From contig JAITVR010000230.1 in NCBI GenBank assembly GCA_031285695.1, forward strand, positions 1 to 6,004: a stretch of DNA of 6,004 nucleotides. Direction: 5' to 3'. This stretch comes from Prevotellaceae bacterium (GTDB lineage Bacteria > Bacteroidota > Bacteroidia > Bacteroidales > UBA932). Below the pieces are notes generated by a model. The model was not told where the DNA came from, searched no databases, and saw only the letters and a program-made list of their open reading frames with translations. This document shows positions 1 to 5,158 of the stretch, piece after piece (positions within the stretch are counted from its first letter, which is position 1; every line of letters starts with the position of its first letter). The translations under genes and the position numbers were made by a program.

Positions 1-644
1 GAATAGCTGTAAACAAAAATGCCCTGGCTGGTGCTTTCGGTTTCGTACGAAATCCATAAAAAATCATCGGCCTCGCGGCGCAGCGTGTAGCCGCGCGGAA
101 AGTAGAGGTTTACGCCAAATTTTTTTTGAATTTTATCGCGCAAATTTACTTCCTCGTACTTTTTAATGTTGGCTACGTTGCGCGCCAGCTCTGCGTTTTC
201 GAAGGTGGCGGTAAGCAAGTGCTCGTACTTTTTTACGTAGGCGGCCATGCTGTCGGAGTTGCTGCCCACCACGTTGAGCACGGTTTGCGGCGAGGCCCAA
301 ATGTCGTTTTGCCGCAGCATTTTGGTTTCGGAAAATTCGGGCGAAATTTTTACCAAAATAATGTTGCGGTGCGACTTAAATAAATCGGAAAAAGCGGTGT
401 AGGGAATGGGGTGCACGCTGAACTGCGGCTCCACCTGCGGCAGCATGGGGTAATCTTGGCGCAGCGCGCCGAGCATGACTTGGCCAAGGGCGGAATTTTC
501 GACATTTTTATCGACCACCATAATAATTTCGCCCGACTTGCCGGTAACGCCGGGCAACAGAGTTTTGCCGCGCGCACCGTCCTTGCAGGCGTTGGAAAAA
601 AGCAGCGCTGCGAAAAGTAGCAGGAGGGGAAGTTTTGCTTTCAT
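1..644 (-). CDS. DUF4837 family lipoprotein, C-terminally truncated by the window edge
   Basis: The frame is open from an ATG at 644-642 to the left edge, giving 214 complete codons and no stop. It begins MKAKLPLLLLFAALLFSNAC, a lysine-containing n-region, a hydrophobic core and a lipobox-like SNA-C with the lipidated cysteine at residue 20, so the mature protein is probably anchored in a membrane facing the periplasm or the cell surface. After a short linker come GKSGEIIMVVDK (about 36-46), LPQVEP (about 68-73) and the segment HRNIILVKI (about 92-100). These are features I associate with DUF4837, a Bacteroidota family of unknown function usually a little over 300 residues long, so roughly the last third is missing here. 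It is the last gene in the minus-strand series, 45 nt after the S23-type gene, with repeat 653-688 between them. No clear Shine-Dalgarno sequence or -7 box is visible directly upstream, so it may depend on read-through. No biochemical role can be assigned. Confidence 0.85.
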   Translation of the reverse strand, partial: MKAKLPLLLLFAALLFSNACKDGARGKTLLPGVTGKSGEIIMVVDKNVENSALGQVMLGALRQDYPMLPQVEPQFSVHPIPYTAFSDLFKSHRNIILVKISPEFSETKMLRQNDIWASPQTVLNVVGSNSDSMAAYVKKYEHLLTATFENAELARNVANIKKYEEVNLRDKIQKKFGVNLYFPRGYTLRREADDFLWISYETESTSQGIFVYSY

Positions 645-652
645 TGTTTTTT

Positions 653-688
653 AATTGAGAATTGAGAGTGGAGAATTGAGAGTGAAAA
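653..688. repeat. Left arm of the inverted repeat flanking the S23-type gene
   Basis: This A/G-rich plus-strand stretch is made of ATTGAGA, ATTGAGAGTGGAG and AATTGAGAGTGAAAA units. Its inner end, ATTGAGAGTGAAAA, faces the stop codon of the gene at 690-1049 and recurs in inverted orientation just outside that gene's start codon. Related arms occur at 1053-1091 and 1720-1790. It lies in the 45-nt gap before the DUF4837 lipoprotein gene. Confidence 0.85.
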
Positions 689-689
689 A

Positions 690-1049
690 TTACGTTCTAT
701 TTAGCGATATTTTTGTTGTCTTTACTATGCTTACAAGCAGGCGAATCAACTCATCACAATCGGTATGTACGGACTGAAATTCCTCTTTTGATAAAAAGTC
801 GCTATCCTTTAAAAGCATTAACCAATACTCAGCTTCGTTAGCCTCTTTTAAAGAGATGTTCATCTTGTTTAAAAAATCTGCTTTAGACTGCGTATGCTCT
901 GCCTCCCTTACCAACGCCCCTACTGCGGTGCCACTTCGCAAAATTTGTTTTGATAAAACAAACTCCTTTTTTTCAGCACAAAGCCACTTGTACAACGCCA
1001 CAACTCGTAGCGCAAATTTATATGATTTTGGTGCAAGAATGTTGTCCAT
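690..1049 (-). CDS. Four-helix-bundle protein, S23/23S rRNA IVS type (TIGR02436-like)
   Basis: This is a complete 119-residue ORF with ATG at 1049 and TAA at 690-692, the typical size for this family. The hallmark block spans residues 33-86: SKQILRSGTAVGALVREAEH, then SKADFLNKMNISLKEANEAEYWLMLL. It matches the family pattern of SxQLxRSGTSIGANxxEA, then SKxDFxxKxxIALKEAxExxYWLxLL. The predicted fold is four amphipathic helices. Relatives are encoded in the intervening sequences of some bacterial 23S rRNA genes (for example Leptospira) and as many stand-alone copies in Bacteroidota; the Avd protein of diversity-generating retroelements has a related fold. The molecular function is unsettled. 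No rRNA, reverse transcriptase or variable repeat is visible here. The gene sits between plsY and the DUF4837 gene and is tightly bracketed by inward-facing repeats (653-688 and 1053-1091), which suggests a separately acquired cassette. It has no recognisable promoter of its own. Confidence 0.88.
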   Translation of the reverse strand: MDNILAPKSYKFALRVVALYKWLCAEKKEFVLSKQILRSGTAVGALVREAEHTQSKADFLNKMNISLKEANEAEYWLMLLKDSDFLSKEEFQSVHTDCDELIRLLVSIVKTTKISLNRT

Positions 1050-1052
1050 TTC

Positions 1053-1091
1053 TTTTCACTCTCAATTTTCAATTCTCAACTCTCAATTTTC
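1053..1091. repeat. Right arm of the inverted repeat flanking the S23-type gene
   Basis: This C/T-rich plus-strand stretch (TTTTCACTCTCAATTTTC, then AATTCTCAACTCTCAATTTTC) is the inverted counterpart of 653-688. Its reverse complement ends in AATTGAGAGTGAAAA, four bases from the ATG of the S23-type gene. The outer end overlaps the 3' end of plsY, whose TGA stop (1076-1078) and last residues lie within this repeat. Confidence 0.85.
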
Positions 1092-1711
1092 TTCTTAAAA
1101 GTAGTTTTCGATTCGGTGCCGGCGCGCAGGCGTTTTATGTTTTGGCGGTGCGTGTAAAAAAGCAGCAGGCAGGCAAAAAGGGCGAAAATTTTGATGGCAA
1201 TGGTAGGCTCGTGAAACAGAAAAATAACCGACAGCGGAAAGGCTACTCCGCCGCTCATGGAGCTTAGCGAAACGTAGCGCGTAATGCAAAATACGAGCAC
1301 AAAAACAGCCAGCGCCACAAGCGCGCCCCAGGGCTGTATGGCAACGGCTGCGCCCAGCATGGTGGCCACGCCCTTGCCGCCGCGAAACCCCGCAAACACC
1401 GGATACATATGCCCCAGCACCGCCAGCGCAGCAAACAAAATTTTGATGAGCGCAAACTTTTCGCTGTTGGGCGCAAGGTCGGGAATTAGGTAAACGGCTA
1501 GCACCGCCAATAAACCTTTTGCAATATCAATGGCAAAAACGGGAATGGCCGCCCTGCCGCCCAGCACGCGCAGCACGTTGGTGGTGCCGGCGTTGCCGCT
1601 GCCGTGCTCGCGCACATCAACGCCGTAAAAGATTTTGCCAATCCACACTGCGCTTGGAATGGAGCCAAGCAGGTAGGCAACAACGGAAAAAAGGACGAGG
1701 CAAAAAAGCAT
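1076..1711 (-). CDS. plsY: Glycerol-3-phosphate acyltransferase PlsY (acyl-phosphate dependent)
   Basis: PlsY is an integral inner-membrane enzyme that transfers an acyl group from acyl-phosphate to sn-glycerol-3-phosphate, giving lysophosphatidic acid, the first committed step of phospholipid synthesis. From the chosen ATG at 1711 the protein has 211 residues, a normal PlsY length. Family motifs are all present: GSIPSA (16-21), HGSGNAGTTNVLR (36-48), DIAKG (62-66), GHMYPVFAGFRGGKGVAT (100-117), TRYVSLSSM (144-152) and HRQNIKRLRAGTE (188-200). About five hydrophobic segments separate them. The frame is open 16 codons further up to a GTG at 1759, but that extension (containing NSQLSTLNF) is simply translated repeat, so I reject it. 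The last residues and stop derive from the repeat at 1053-1091. A -7-like box at 1800-1807 suggests its own promoter, and a repeat hairpin lies between that box and the start codon. Confidence 0.95.
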   Translation of the reverse strand: MLFCLVLFSVVAYLLGSIPSAVWIGKIFYGVDVREHGSGNAGTTNVLRVLGGRAAIPVFAIDIAKGLLAVLAVYLIPDLAPNSEKFALIKILFAALAVLGHMYPVFAGFRGGKGVATMLGAAVAIQPWGALVALAVFVLVFCITRYVSLSSMSGGVAFPLSVIFLFHEPTIAIKIFALFACLLLFYTHRQNIKRLRAGTESKTTFKKKIES

Positions 1712-1719
1712 ACTTTCAA

Positions 1720-1790
1720 AATTGAGAGTGGAGAGTTGAGAATTGAGAGTGATTTTCACTCTCCACTTTCCACTCTCAATTCTCCACTAT
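1720..1790. repeat. Gene-less palindromic copy of the same repeat family, in the plsY leader
   Basis: Two inverted arms meet directly. 1720-1732 (AATTGAGAGTGGA) is perfectly complementary to 1769-1781, and an inner stem pairs 1745-1752 (GAGAGTGA) with 1756-1763 around a TTT loop. The arms have the same orientation and inner ends (ATTGAGAGTGA facing TCACTCTC) as the pair bracketing the S23-type gene, but without any gene between them. In the plsY transcript it would form a long hairpin ending about 8 nt before the start codon. Confidence 0.85.
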
Positions 1791-1799
1791 ATTAAGCGG

Positions 1800-1807
1800 C
1801 AAAGTTA
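1800..1807 (-). promoter_or_regulatory. Bacteroidota -7 promoter box upstream of plsY
   Basis: On the minus strand this reads TAACTTTG, an exact match to the TAnnTTTG -7 element used by the Bacteroidota primary sigma factor. It lies about 90 nt upstream of the plsY ATG, so the leader would include the repeat hairpin 1720-1790. No good TTTG -33 element is visible; only a T-rich stretch (1824-1827 region) lies upstream. The sequence match is direct; promoter activity is inferred. Confidence 0.5.
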
Positions 1808-1830
1808 GTATTTTTTTGTACGAAAAATCA

Positions 1831-1846
1831 TTTTCCACTTTCCACT
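1831..1846. repeat. Short fragment of the GAGAGTGGA repeat family
   Basis: The plus-strand text TTTTCCACTTTCCACT matches part of the right half of the palindrome at 1720-1790 (CTCCACTTTCCACTCTC). It abuts, and at one end overlaps, the TAG stop codon (1845-1847) of the amidohydrolase gene. It is too short to be certain it is homologous rather than a chance resemblance. Confidence 0.45.
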
Positions 1847-3101
1847 ATTTTGTAAGAAGTCGCGAGGTGGTAGCGGCGCTTACGCTCATGCGGTCAAAGT
1901 CAAAATTTTCGAGCAGCACCAGGCCCGGTTTTTTTCCGCGCTCAAGCGAGCCAAATTTATGCTCACAGCGCAAGGCCTCGGCTCCGCCAAGCGTTGCCCA
2001 GCGCAGCGCTTCGGCAAAGGGAATATTGGGAAAATTTTGCGCCAAGCACTTCAATTCTTCCAGCATATTTAAGCTGTGGTTAGACGAAAGGCTGTCGGTT
2101 CCGAGCGCAATATTTGCGCCCTTGGCGCGCAGCATGTGCACCGGCGGCAGCGCATTTTCGATGTACAAATTTGAGCGCGGACACAGCACCCACGAAATGC
2201 TGCTTTTGGTATTCGGCTTGCGGGCTGTCATGCTGAGCCTGTCGAAGCATTGAGGCGTTGGCTCTCGCCTCGACCCTTCGACAGGCTCAGGGAGACAACG
2301 CACAAAACCTTCAGCATAGTCGTAGTCCTTGCTTGAGGTGCAGGTGTTGTGCACCAGCAGCAATTTTTCGACCTCCACAATATTTTCGAGCGTGTAGTGA
2401 ATGGAGGTTTTTCCTGTTGCGGGAGGAAGCGCAGCCAAGGTTGAGTAACGCTTATACAACTCTCCCCTACCCTGCTCAAAAAACAAATTTTCATCGGCGC
2501 ACTCCTGATTGTGAATGCTCATGTGCGTGCTTTTTTGCGCAAGCGCGCGCAGCATGGCAGCCGACATGGTGTAGGGCGCGTGCGCCGTGAGCGAGGCGGA
2601 TAGCTTGCACCTTTGAGCATCGCTCAGCAGGCGCTGCGCCTTGCTTAGCAGCTCGTCAACGTTAGCTTTCCACAGGTCAATAATTTCTATAAAGGTGTGG
2701 TAAAAAATGGGGCTTTTCGACTTCGCCTCAAACGAAATGCTGTGGTTGGAAATATCGCCAACAGCAACGGTTCCCTGCGCATACATTTGCGCATCGGCAA
2801 GGGAAAGTGAGCGCAGAATTTGCTCGTCGGAAAATTTTCCGATGGCAGCAACTACGCTGAAAAGAAAGTTAGTTAAGCCTACGTGCTCGGGCACTTCGCC
2901 GAGCAAATGCGAGAGCTCAAGGTGGCAGTGGGCGTTCACAAATCCGGGCGCTAACACGCCGCTGTAAAATTCTACGCCTTCCTCCTCATCGTGCATTTGG
3001 CGCAGGTCCAAAATTTCGCCGTCATCGCTGAGCGTAATCAGCCCATTGCGCACAGGCGGCGTACTGACGGGAAAAACGTAGTGTGCGGCTATTTTTCTCA
3101 T
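1845..3101 (-). CDS. Amidohydrolase-superfamily (chlorohydrolase/deaminase-type) metal-dependent hydrolase
   Basis: The 418-residue protein has an N-terminal beta segment followed by a TIM-barrel metallohydrolase. Visible motifs in order are PGFVNAHCHLELSH with metal-binding H58 and H60, AHAPYT (H174), SIHNQE (H197, E200), LVHNT (H251), LCPRSNLYIENALPP (306-320), and LGTDSLSSN with the catalytic and metal-binding D336. These fit the ATZ/TRZ, cytosine-deaminase and aminofutalosine-deaminase branch, which hydrolyses C-N or C-Cl bonds on ring compounds. The substrate cannot be fixed from sequence; aminodeoxyfutalosine deamination for menaquinone synthesis is one candidate. Residues 269-292 (beginning CLPEPVEG, ending FDRLSMT) are encoded by a palindromic repeat inserted in frame between H251 and the CPRSN motif. 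This makes the protein longer than the roughly 380-390 residues I would expect. The ATG at 3101-3099 overlaps the TGA of the DUF4296 gene as ATGA, indicating translational coupling. All key residues remain, so activity is plausible. Confidence 0.85.
   Translation of the reverse strand: MRKIAAHYVFPVSTPPVRNGLITLSDDGEILDLRQMHDEEEGVEFYSGVLAPGFVNAHCHLELSHLLGEVPEHVGLTNFLFSVVAAIGKFSDEQILRSLSLADAQMYAQGTVAVGDISNHSISFEAKSKSPIFYHTFIEIIDLWKANVDELLSKAQRLLSDAQRCKLSASLTAHAPYTMSAAMLRALAQKSTHMSIHNQECADENLFFEQGRGELYKRYSTLAALPPATGKTSIHYTLENIVEVEKLLLVHNTCTSSKDYDYAEGFVRCLPEPVEGSRREPTPQCFDRLSMTARKPNTKSSISWVLCPRSNLYIENALPPVHMLRAKGANIALGTDSLSSNHSLNMLEELKCLAQNFPNIPFAEALRWATLGGAEALRCEHKFGSLERGKKPGLVLLENFDFDRMSVSAATTSRLLTK
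2226..2297. repeat. REP-like palindromic element inserted in the amidohydrolase coding sequence
   Basis: The arms 2233-2247 (CTGAGCCTGTCGAAG) and 2276-2290 are a perfect 15-nt inverted repeat. They are extended by TGTC (2226-2229) pairing with GACA (2294-2297) across a 3-nt mismatch, and an inner GAGGCG/CGCCTC hairpin lies at 2252-2257 and 2266-2271. I recognise CTGAGCCTGTCGAAG-type palindromes as a dispersed intergenic repeat of many bacterial genomes, known for translated traces such as PEPVEG and LSLSKH. Here it occupies exactly 24 codons (residues 269-292) and keeps the frame open. Confidence 0.85.
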
Positions 3102-3661
3102 TGCTCGGCAGCTGATTTTTCTTCTCGCAAAACAAAATTTTGCTGCTTGCGCTCACTGGTTTTGCGGAAAAAATAAGGAGAGCTGTTTTGTGTAAAAATG
3201 TTTGCGCTATCGACTAAAGCTGCTGCGCTATCGGGAAAAATTATTGCGACGTACGCCACTTTAACTTTTGCTGTATCGCTCATGGCTGCTTGCCTTGCGC
3301 GCTCCGCCTCCAGCTCTTTTTCGTACTCCGCTTTTAGCTTGCTTAGATTTTTATTTACCTTATCGTACAGCTTGTCTGAAGTTTTTTTTGAGTGAGAATA
3401 TTCGGAAATGCTGCTTAAAAACTGCTCGGTAGCGTAGCCATACTTTTCAAAAATGGCGGAGTACACGGCAGTAGAATCGCGCTGAAAGCTGCGGCCACTC
3501 TCCTCCAAAGCGGCATCGACAAGGTGCATTTCGGTCAAAATTTTCACCAGCTTGCGCTCGGGAATTATTTTTTTTTCGCCACAAGAAAAGGCGAAAATTA
3601 GGAAAAATAGAAAAATAGAAAAACGGGGAAATAGAATATTTTTTTGCTCTCTTGTTCTCAT
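3098..3661 (-). CDS. DUF4296 domain-containing lipoprotein
   Basis: The chosen ATG at 3661 gives 187 residues. An in-frame ATG at 3691 would overlap the preceding gene by 23 nt and put ten polar residues before the signal sequence, so it is less likely. The N-terminus has basic residues, then a hydrophobic run ending FAFSC with a lipobox cysteine at residue 27. The block IIPERKLVKILTEMHLVDAALEE, then STAVYSAIFEKYGYATEQFLSSISEY matches DUF4296, a short helical Bacteroidota domain of unknown function. A charged, probably coiled-coil stretch follows (DKVNKNLSKLKAEYEKELEA). The C-terminal part is low in recognisable features. It starts 7 nt after the PorP-like stop, and its TGA overlaps the amidohydrolase ATG, so these three genes are probably co-transcribed and coupled. 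Envelope localisation is inferred from the lipobox; no activity can be assigned. Confidence 0.85.
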   Translation of the reverse strand: MRTREQKNILFPRFSIFLFFLIFAFSCGEKKIIPERKLVKILTEMHLVDAALEESGRSFQRDSTAVYSAIFEKYGYATEQFLSSISEYSHSKKTSDKLYDKVNKNLSKLKAEYEKELEAERARQAAMSDTAKVKVAYVAIIFPDSAAALVDSANIFTQNSSPYFFRKTSERKQQNFVLREEKSAAEQ

Positions 3662-3668
3662 ACCAAGG

Positions 3669-4550
3669 TTATTTTTGTCGCAACTTTTCAAAGGTTATGC
3701 CGAGAGAAATTTCGTGCGCCACAGGCCGCTGAGAGGGCGAATGCAGCCCCATGTCGTAGGAGTAGGTAAGCATATATTTTTTTAGAATATTGACGCCGGC
3801 CATAAAAGCCAGCTGCCCGCTATCCTGATGCAGCCGGCTGGTTTTGCCCGAGGCGCCAAGCCATAGCATATCACGCCAACCCAGCATTAGCGAGGCGCTG
3901 GCAGCTGCTCGGCCGCTCATGTAGCTCAGCATTACCGATGGTTTTAGCGCGAGCTGCGCCGTGGGAAAGCTAATGTTGGCACCGCCCAACACGTAAATCT
4001 GCTGCCGCAAACTTTTACCTATATACTCATCGCTTGCCGCAATGTGGTGCGAAATATTTCCGATGTGCTGAATGGCCACGCCGGCATAAAAAATGCCGCG
4101 CATAAAGAATGCGCTTACGCCAAAATCGGGCAGGTAGCGGTGGCGGTCAAGCAGCGAATCGCCCATTGGCGGCGTGAATTCGAGGCGCGCCATGCCCAGC
4201 GAGGCGGCTACCGAAAACAAGTTTTTGCCGCGCTCAAATTGGTAGGCGCCCGTAAGCTGCGTTGTGCTCAAAATGTAGTGGTTGGTTTGCTCATTGAGCA
4301 CGCCCACGCCAACCGAAACCGGAAGCATGTTGAGCGGCCCCGAAACGTTGAGCGCAAGCGATTGCCAGGCCAGCGAATCGTAGTTTGTTTGAATGTGCGC
4401 CGCGCTATTTACGTGGTACGCGCCGTCAACTCCGGCCACAGCAGGAATGTAGCTGTAGGCATTTTGCTCGTGCTGCGAAAAGGTGTAACGCTGCTGCGCG
4501 TATGTGGCAACGCTGCATAGCAGAGAAAAGGTAAGCAATAATTTTTTCAC
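3669..4550 (-). CDS. PorP/SprF-like outer-membrane protein (type IX secretion/gliding family)
   Basis: I place the start at GTG 4550, giving 293 residues beginning MKKLLLTFSLLCSVATYAQ, a clean signal peptide with likely cleavage near residue 19. A TTG at 4559 would add three residues, and no ATG is available in frame before the signal sequence. The mature start RYTFSQHEQNAYSYIPAVAGVDGAY resembles the PorP/SprF signature (FSQYMFNPxxxNPAYAG) but is degenerate. Alternating hydrophobic segments (VSVGVGVLNEQT, FGVSAFFMRGIFYAGVAIQHI, LMLGWRDMLWLGASG) and the C-terminal HEISLGITFEK fit an outer-membrane beta-barrel of PorP length, about 300 residues. PorP and SprF members are accessory proteins of the type IX secretion system or of SprB adhesin display, often paired with large secreted proteins. 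No such partner is visible here, and the neighbours are a DUF4296 lipoprotein and folA. Family membership is fairly firm; a specific secretion role is inference. Confidence 0.8.
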   Translation of the reverse strand: MKKLLLTFSLLCSVATYAQQRYTFSQHEQNAYSYIPAVAGVDGAYHVNSAAHIQTNYDSLAWQSLALNVSGPLNMLPVSVGVGVLNEQTNHYILSTTQLTGAYQFERGKNLFSVAASLGMARLEFTPPMGDSLLDRHRYLPDFGVSAFFMRGIFYAGVAIQHIGNISHHIAASDEYIGKSLRQQIYVLGGANISFPTAQLALKPSVMLSYMSGRAAASASLMLGWRDMLWLGASGKTSRLHQDSGQLAFMAGVNILKKYMLTYSYDMGLHSPSQRPVAHEISLGITFEKLRQK

Positions 4551-4579
4551 CGTAAACAATTTTTCGTTTTGAGGCAGCG

Positions 4580-4587
4580 TAAAGGTA
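4580..4587 (-). promoter_or_regulatory. Possible -7 promoter box for the PorP-like/DUF4296/amidohydrolase operon
   Basis: The minus strand reads TACCTTTA, one base off the Bacteroidota TAnnTTTG -7 element. It lies in the 49-nt gap between the folA stop and the PorP-like GTG, about 30 nt before that start. No matching -33 TTTG is visible, so read-through from folA is an equally good explanation. Confidence 0.3.
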
Positions 4588-4599
4588 GCAATTTTTAGG

Positions 4600-5094
4600 T
4601 TACACTCCGCGCTCGTAGGTTAAAAATGTGTAGCACAGCTTACTTTTTTCATCTTTTAGGACTTCCTTTTCTTCCACTATTTGCCACTCGTTTCCAATGG
4701 TTGGGAAAAAAGTTTCGGCCTCAAAGTTGGCGTGCACGCGCGTAATGTACAGCCGCTGCGCAAGCGGCATGGCGGCGCGGTAAATGCTTTCGCCACCAAT
4801 GATAAAAACCTCGCTGCCCTGCGCGTTTTCTACCGCTTCTTGCAAAGAAGAGACAAAGACAACTCCATCTACATTAATGCTTTGCGCGTTTTTTGTAACA
4901 ACAATATTTTGGCGATTGGGCAGGGGTTTTCCTATGGATTCGAAGGTTTTTCGCCCCATAATTACGGCGTGCCCCGAGGTCAAATTTTTGAAGTACTTCA
5001 GGTCCTCGGGAATGTGCCACAGCAGCTGATTATTTTTGCCTATGGCGTTATTTTCGGCCACAGCGGCAATGATGGAAATGAACTTTTGACTCAA
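4600..5094 (-). CDS. folA: Dihydrofolate reductase
   Basis: The enzyme reduces 7,8-dihydrofolate to tetrahydrofolate with NADPH in the cytoplasm, supplying one-carbon carriers for thymidylate, purine and methionine synthesis, and is the target of trimethoprim. The 164-residue product has the usual chromosomal DHFR length. Visible motifs are IIAAVAENNAIGKNNQLLWHIPEDL (8-32), containing the Met20-type loop and the active-site acidic residue D31 (equivalent to E. coli D27), GRKTFESIGKPLPNRQNIV (47-65) with the cofactor-binding segment, and FIIGGESIY (97-105) with the conserved Gly-Gly pair. The start is TTG at 5094: a TAA lies two codons upstream in frame, and no ATG or GTG comes before the core fold. 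A -7 promoter box at 5118-5125 lies just upstream. A thymidylate synthase gene, a common neighbour of folA, is not in the window. Confidence 0.95.
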   Translation of the reverse strand: MSQKFISIIAAVAENNAIGKNNQLLWHIPEDLKYFKNLTSGHAVIMGRKTFESIGKPLPNRQNIVVTKNAQSINVDGVVFVSSLQEAVENAQGSEVFIIGGESIYRAAMPLAQRLYITRVHANFEAETFFPTIGNEWQIVEEKEVLKDEKSKLCYTFLTYERGV

Positions 5095-5117
5095 AACTTA
5101 AAATTTTATCTTACGCG

Positions 5118-5147
5118 CAAAGGTACAAAAAAAGCAGCCACGCCAAA
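5118..5147 (-). promoter_or_regulatory. folA promoter with -33 and -7 elements
   Basis: On the minus strand the -7 box TACCTTTG (5125-5118) is an exact TAnnTTTG match. A TTTG at 5147-5144 lies 18 nt upstream as a possible -33 element, just short of the usual 19-21 nt spacing. The implied transcript start, near 5110-5113, leaves a leader of under 20 nt before the TTG start of folA. The -33 element falls in the loop of the terminator at 5127-5158. Confidence 0.55.
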
Positions 5148-5158
5148 AGCGCAGCTGC
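5127..5158 (-). terminator. Rho-independent terminator upstream of folA
   Basis: Read on the minus strand, GCAGCTGCGC (5158-5149), loop TTTTG, then GCGTGGCTGC (5143-5134) form a 10-bp stem with two G-T pairs, followed at once by seven Ts (5133-5127). This is a textbook intrinsic terminator for minus-strand transcription arriving from the 5200-5303 region, and would insulate folA from it. It implies that something upstream is, or was, transcribed. Confidence 0.75.

Noticed and set aside
653..1091. Classical insertion sequence
   Set aside because: There is no transposase ORF between the arms and no convincing target-site duplication outside them.
1712..1759. N-terminal extension of PlsY starting at GTG 1759
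   Set aside because: The 16 extra residues (containing NSQLSTLNF) are translated repeat sequence. PlsY homology and a natural membrane-segment start begin at the ATG at 1711.
653..1790. CRISPR array or diversity-generating retroelement
   Set aside because: The repeats are inverted arms of A/G-rich units without regular spacers, and there is no cas gene, reverse transcriptase or template/variable repeat pair. The S23-type protein alone does not make a retroelement.
1816..2253. 145-codon plus-strand open frame antisense to the amidohydrolase
   Set aside because: It runs opposite conserved motifs of the amidohydrolase and ends in VMLSLSKH, a known spurious translation of the palindromic repeat.
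3662..3691. Upstream ATG at 3691 for the DUF4296 lipoprotein
   Set aside because: It would overlap the preceding gene by 23 nt and place ten polar residues before the lipoprotein signal; ATG 3661 gives a conventional signal peptide.
4044..4520. 158-codon plus-strand open frame antisense to the PorP-like gene
   Set aside because: It is rich in Arg, His and Val with no recognisable domain, and lies wholly opposite a gene with a signal peptide and family motifs. It is a shadow frame of GC-biased codons.
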